Shown here piece by piece: positions 13,745 through 13,953 of a stretch of 13,953 nucleotides of DNA. A program made the position numbers and the translations under genes. The stretch comes from UBA4644 sp964541085 (GTDB taxonomy: Bacteria > Bacillota > Clostridia > Oscillospirales > Butyricicoccaceae), in contig CAZIPA010000041.1 in NCBI GenBank assembly GCA_964541085.1, positions 1 through 13,953 of the forward strand. The letters run 5' to 3'. The stretch's first letter is position 1; each line of letters begins with the position of its first letter. The notes below the pieces were generated by a model. The model had not been told where the DNA came from, made no database searches, and saw nothing but the letters and a program-made list of their open reading frames with translations.

Positions 13745-13790
13745 AAAAATAAAAATAAAAAACCTTCACAGTTTCCTGTGAAGGCTTTTT
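13745..13790 (-). terminator. Terminator of the minus-strand tRNA cluster, probably bidirectional
   Basis: Perfect 9-bp stem CCTTCACAG (13763-13771) with CTGTGAAGG (13776-13784) and a TTTC loop. On the minus strand it is followed by a long T-rich tract (complement of 13745-13762), so it ends the tRNA transcript directly after the tRNA-Tyr CCA end. On the plus strand it is followed by CTTTTT and can act as a backup terminator for the ATPase gene. Confidence 0.88.
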
Positions 13791-13874
13791 GGTGGGAGCG
13801 GGTGGATTCGAACCACCGTAGGCACTGCCAACAGATTTACAGTCTGCCCCCTTTGGCCACTCGGGAACACTCCC
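13790..13874 (-). tRNA. tRNA-Tyr(GTA)
   Basis: A complete 85-base class II tRNA including an encoded CCA (13790-13792). The acceptor GGGAGTG (13868-13874) pairs with CGCTCCC (13794-13800) with one T-G wobble, and the discriminator is A. The anticodon loop CTGTAAA carries GTA (13838-13840) between CAGA and TCTG. There is an extra arm with GGC-AGT-GCC, and a T arm GGTGG-TTCGAAT-CCACC, fully paired. It is the last gene of a minus-strand tRNA cluster. Confidence 0.96.
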
Positions 13875-13901
13875 ATGTTTCCCTGCGTCAAGTTTCCGGA
13901 A

Positions 13902-13953
13902 TGGAGCTGGTGGACGGATTCGAACCCCCGACCTGCTGATTACAAATCAGCTG
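13902..13953 (-). tRNA. tRNA-Thr(TGT), partial
   Basis: The 3' part of a tRNA cut by the window edge: anticodon arm GCTGA-TTTGTAA-TCAGC with anticodon TGT, T arm with loop TTCGAAT, acceptor 3' strand CACCAGC (13906-13912), discriminator T (13905) and an encoded CCA (13902-13904). The D arm and acceptor 5' strand lie beyond the end. The T stem GGGGG/CCGTC contains one G-G mismatch. A 27-base spacer separates it from tRNA-Tyr. Confidence 0.92.

Noticed and set aside
13334..13939. 201-codon plus-strand frame running into the tRNA genes
   Set aside because: It overlaps the ATPase, two terminators and two tRNAs on the opposite strand, so it cannot be a real coding sequence.
1..13953. CRISPR arrays, insertion sequences, prophage genes or attachment sites
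   Set aside because: I saw no regularly spaced repeats, transposase or integrase motifs, or tRNA-end duplications in the window.

Overview
The window looks like chromosomal DNA from a GC-rich, spore-forming Bacillota, most likely class Clostridia and an Oscillospiraceae/Ruminococcaceae-type lineage. The evidence is a clear SpoIIID sporulation regulator, the Firmicute-style order rpsO - pnp - (variable gene) - M16 peptidase, strong AAGGAGG-type ribosome binding sites, and low-GC promoters inside otherwise GC-rich DNA. The lineage call is inference; no marker gene fixes the genus.

Layout. (1) Positions 1-4947, minus strand: an oligopeptide/dipeptide-type ABC import operon, read from right to left as binding lipoprotein (oppA-like), permease (oppB-like), permease (oppC-like), then the first codons of a next gene, probably the ATPase oppD, leaving the window. 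Two perfect hairpins lie between the lipoprotein gene and the permeases. The OppC-like permease is almost twice the normal length because two tandem domains, each about 95-105 residues, are inserted in its first extracytoplasmic loop. (2) Positions 4948-5328: a divergent regulatory region with one promoter for the opp operon and one for rpsO. The rpsO transcript begins with a long imperfect stem that is a candidate S15 autoregulatory leader. (3) Positions 5329-7962, plus strand: rpsO (S15), a hairpin, pnp (PNPase), and a strong terminator. (4) Positions 7989-10712, plus strand: a membrane-anchored XRE-type DNA-binding protein of unknown role, then an M16 zinc peptidase, then a strong terminator. 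(5) Positions 10711-10971, minus strand: spoIIID, convergent with the peptidase. (6) Positions 10972-11105: a divergent intergenic region with nested perfect inverted repeats that include both ribosome binding sites. (7) Positions 11106-13706, plus strand: a P2-type (PMCA/SERCA-like) Ca2+-transporting ATPase. (8) Positions 13709-13790: two back-to-back hairpin terminators separating the ATPase from a minus-strand tRNA cluster, tRNA-Tyr(GTA) and a partial tRNA-Thr(TGT).

The opp genes form one uptake machine: the lipoprotein captures the ligand, OppB/OppC form the channel, and an ATPase encoded outside the window powers it. rpsO and pnp link ribosome assembly and RNA decay, as in most bacteria. 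The XRE membrane protein occupies the slot that, from memory of Bacillus subtilis, holds a polysaccharide deacetylase-like gene (ylxY) between pnp and mlpA. Most of the window is housekeeping. The least ordinary items are the duplicated-domain OppC, the HTH-TM-ectodomain protein, and the symmetrical spoIIID/ATPase intergenic region.
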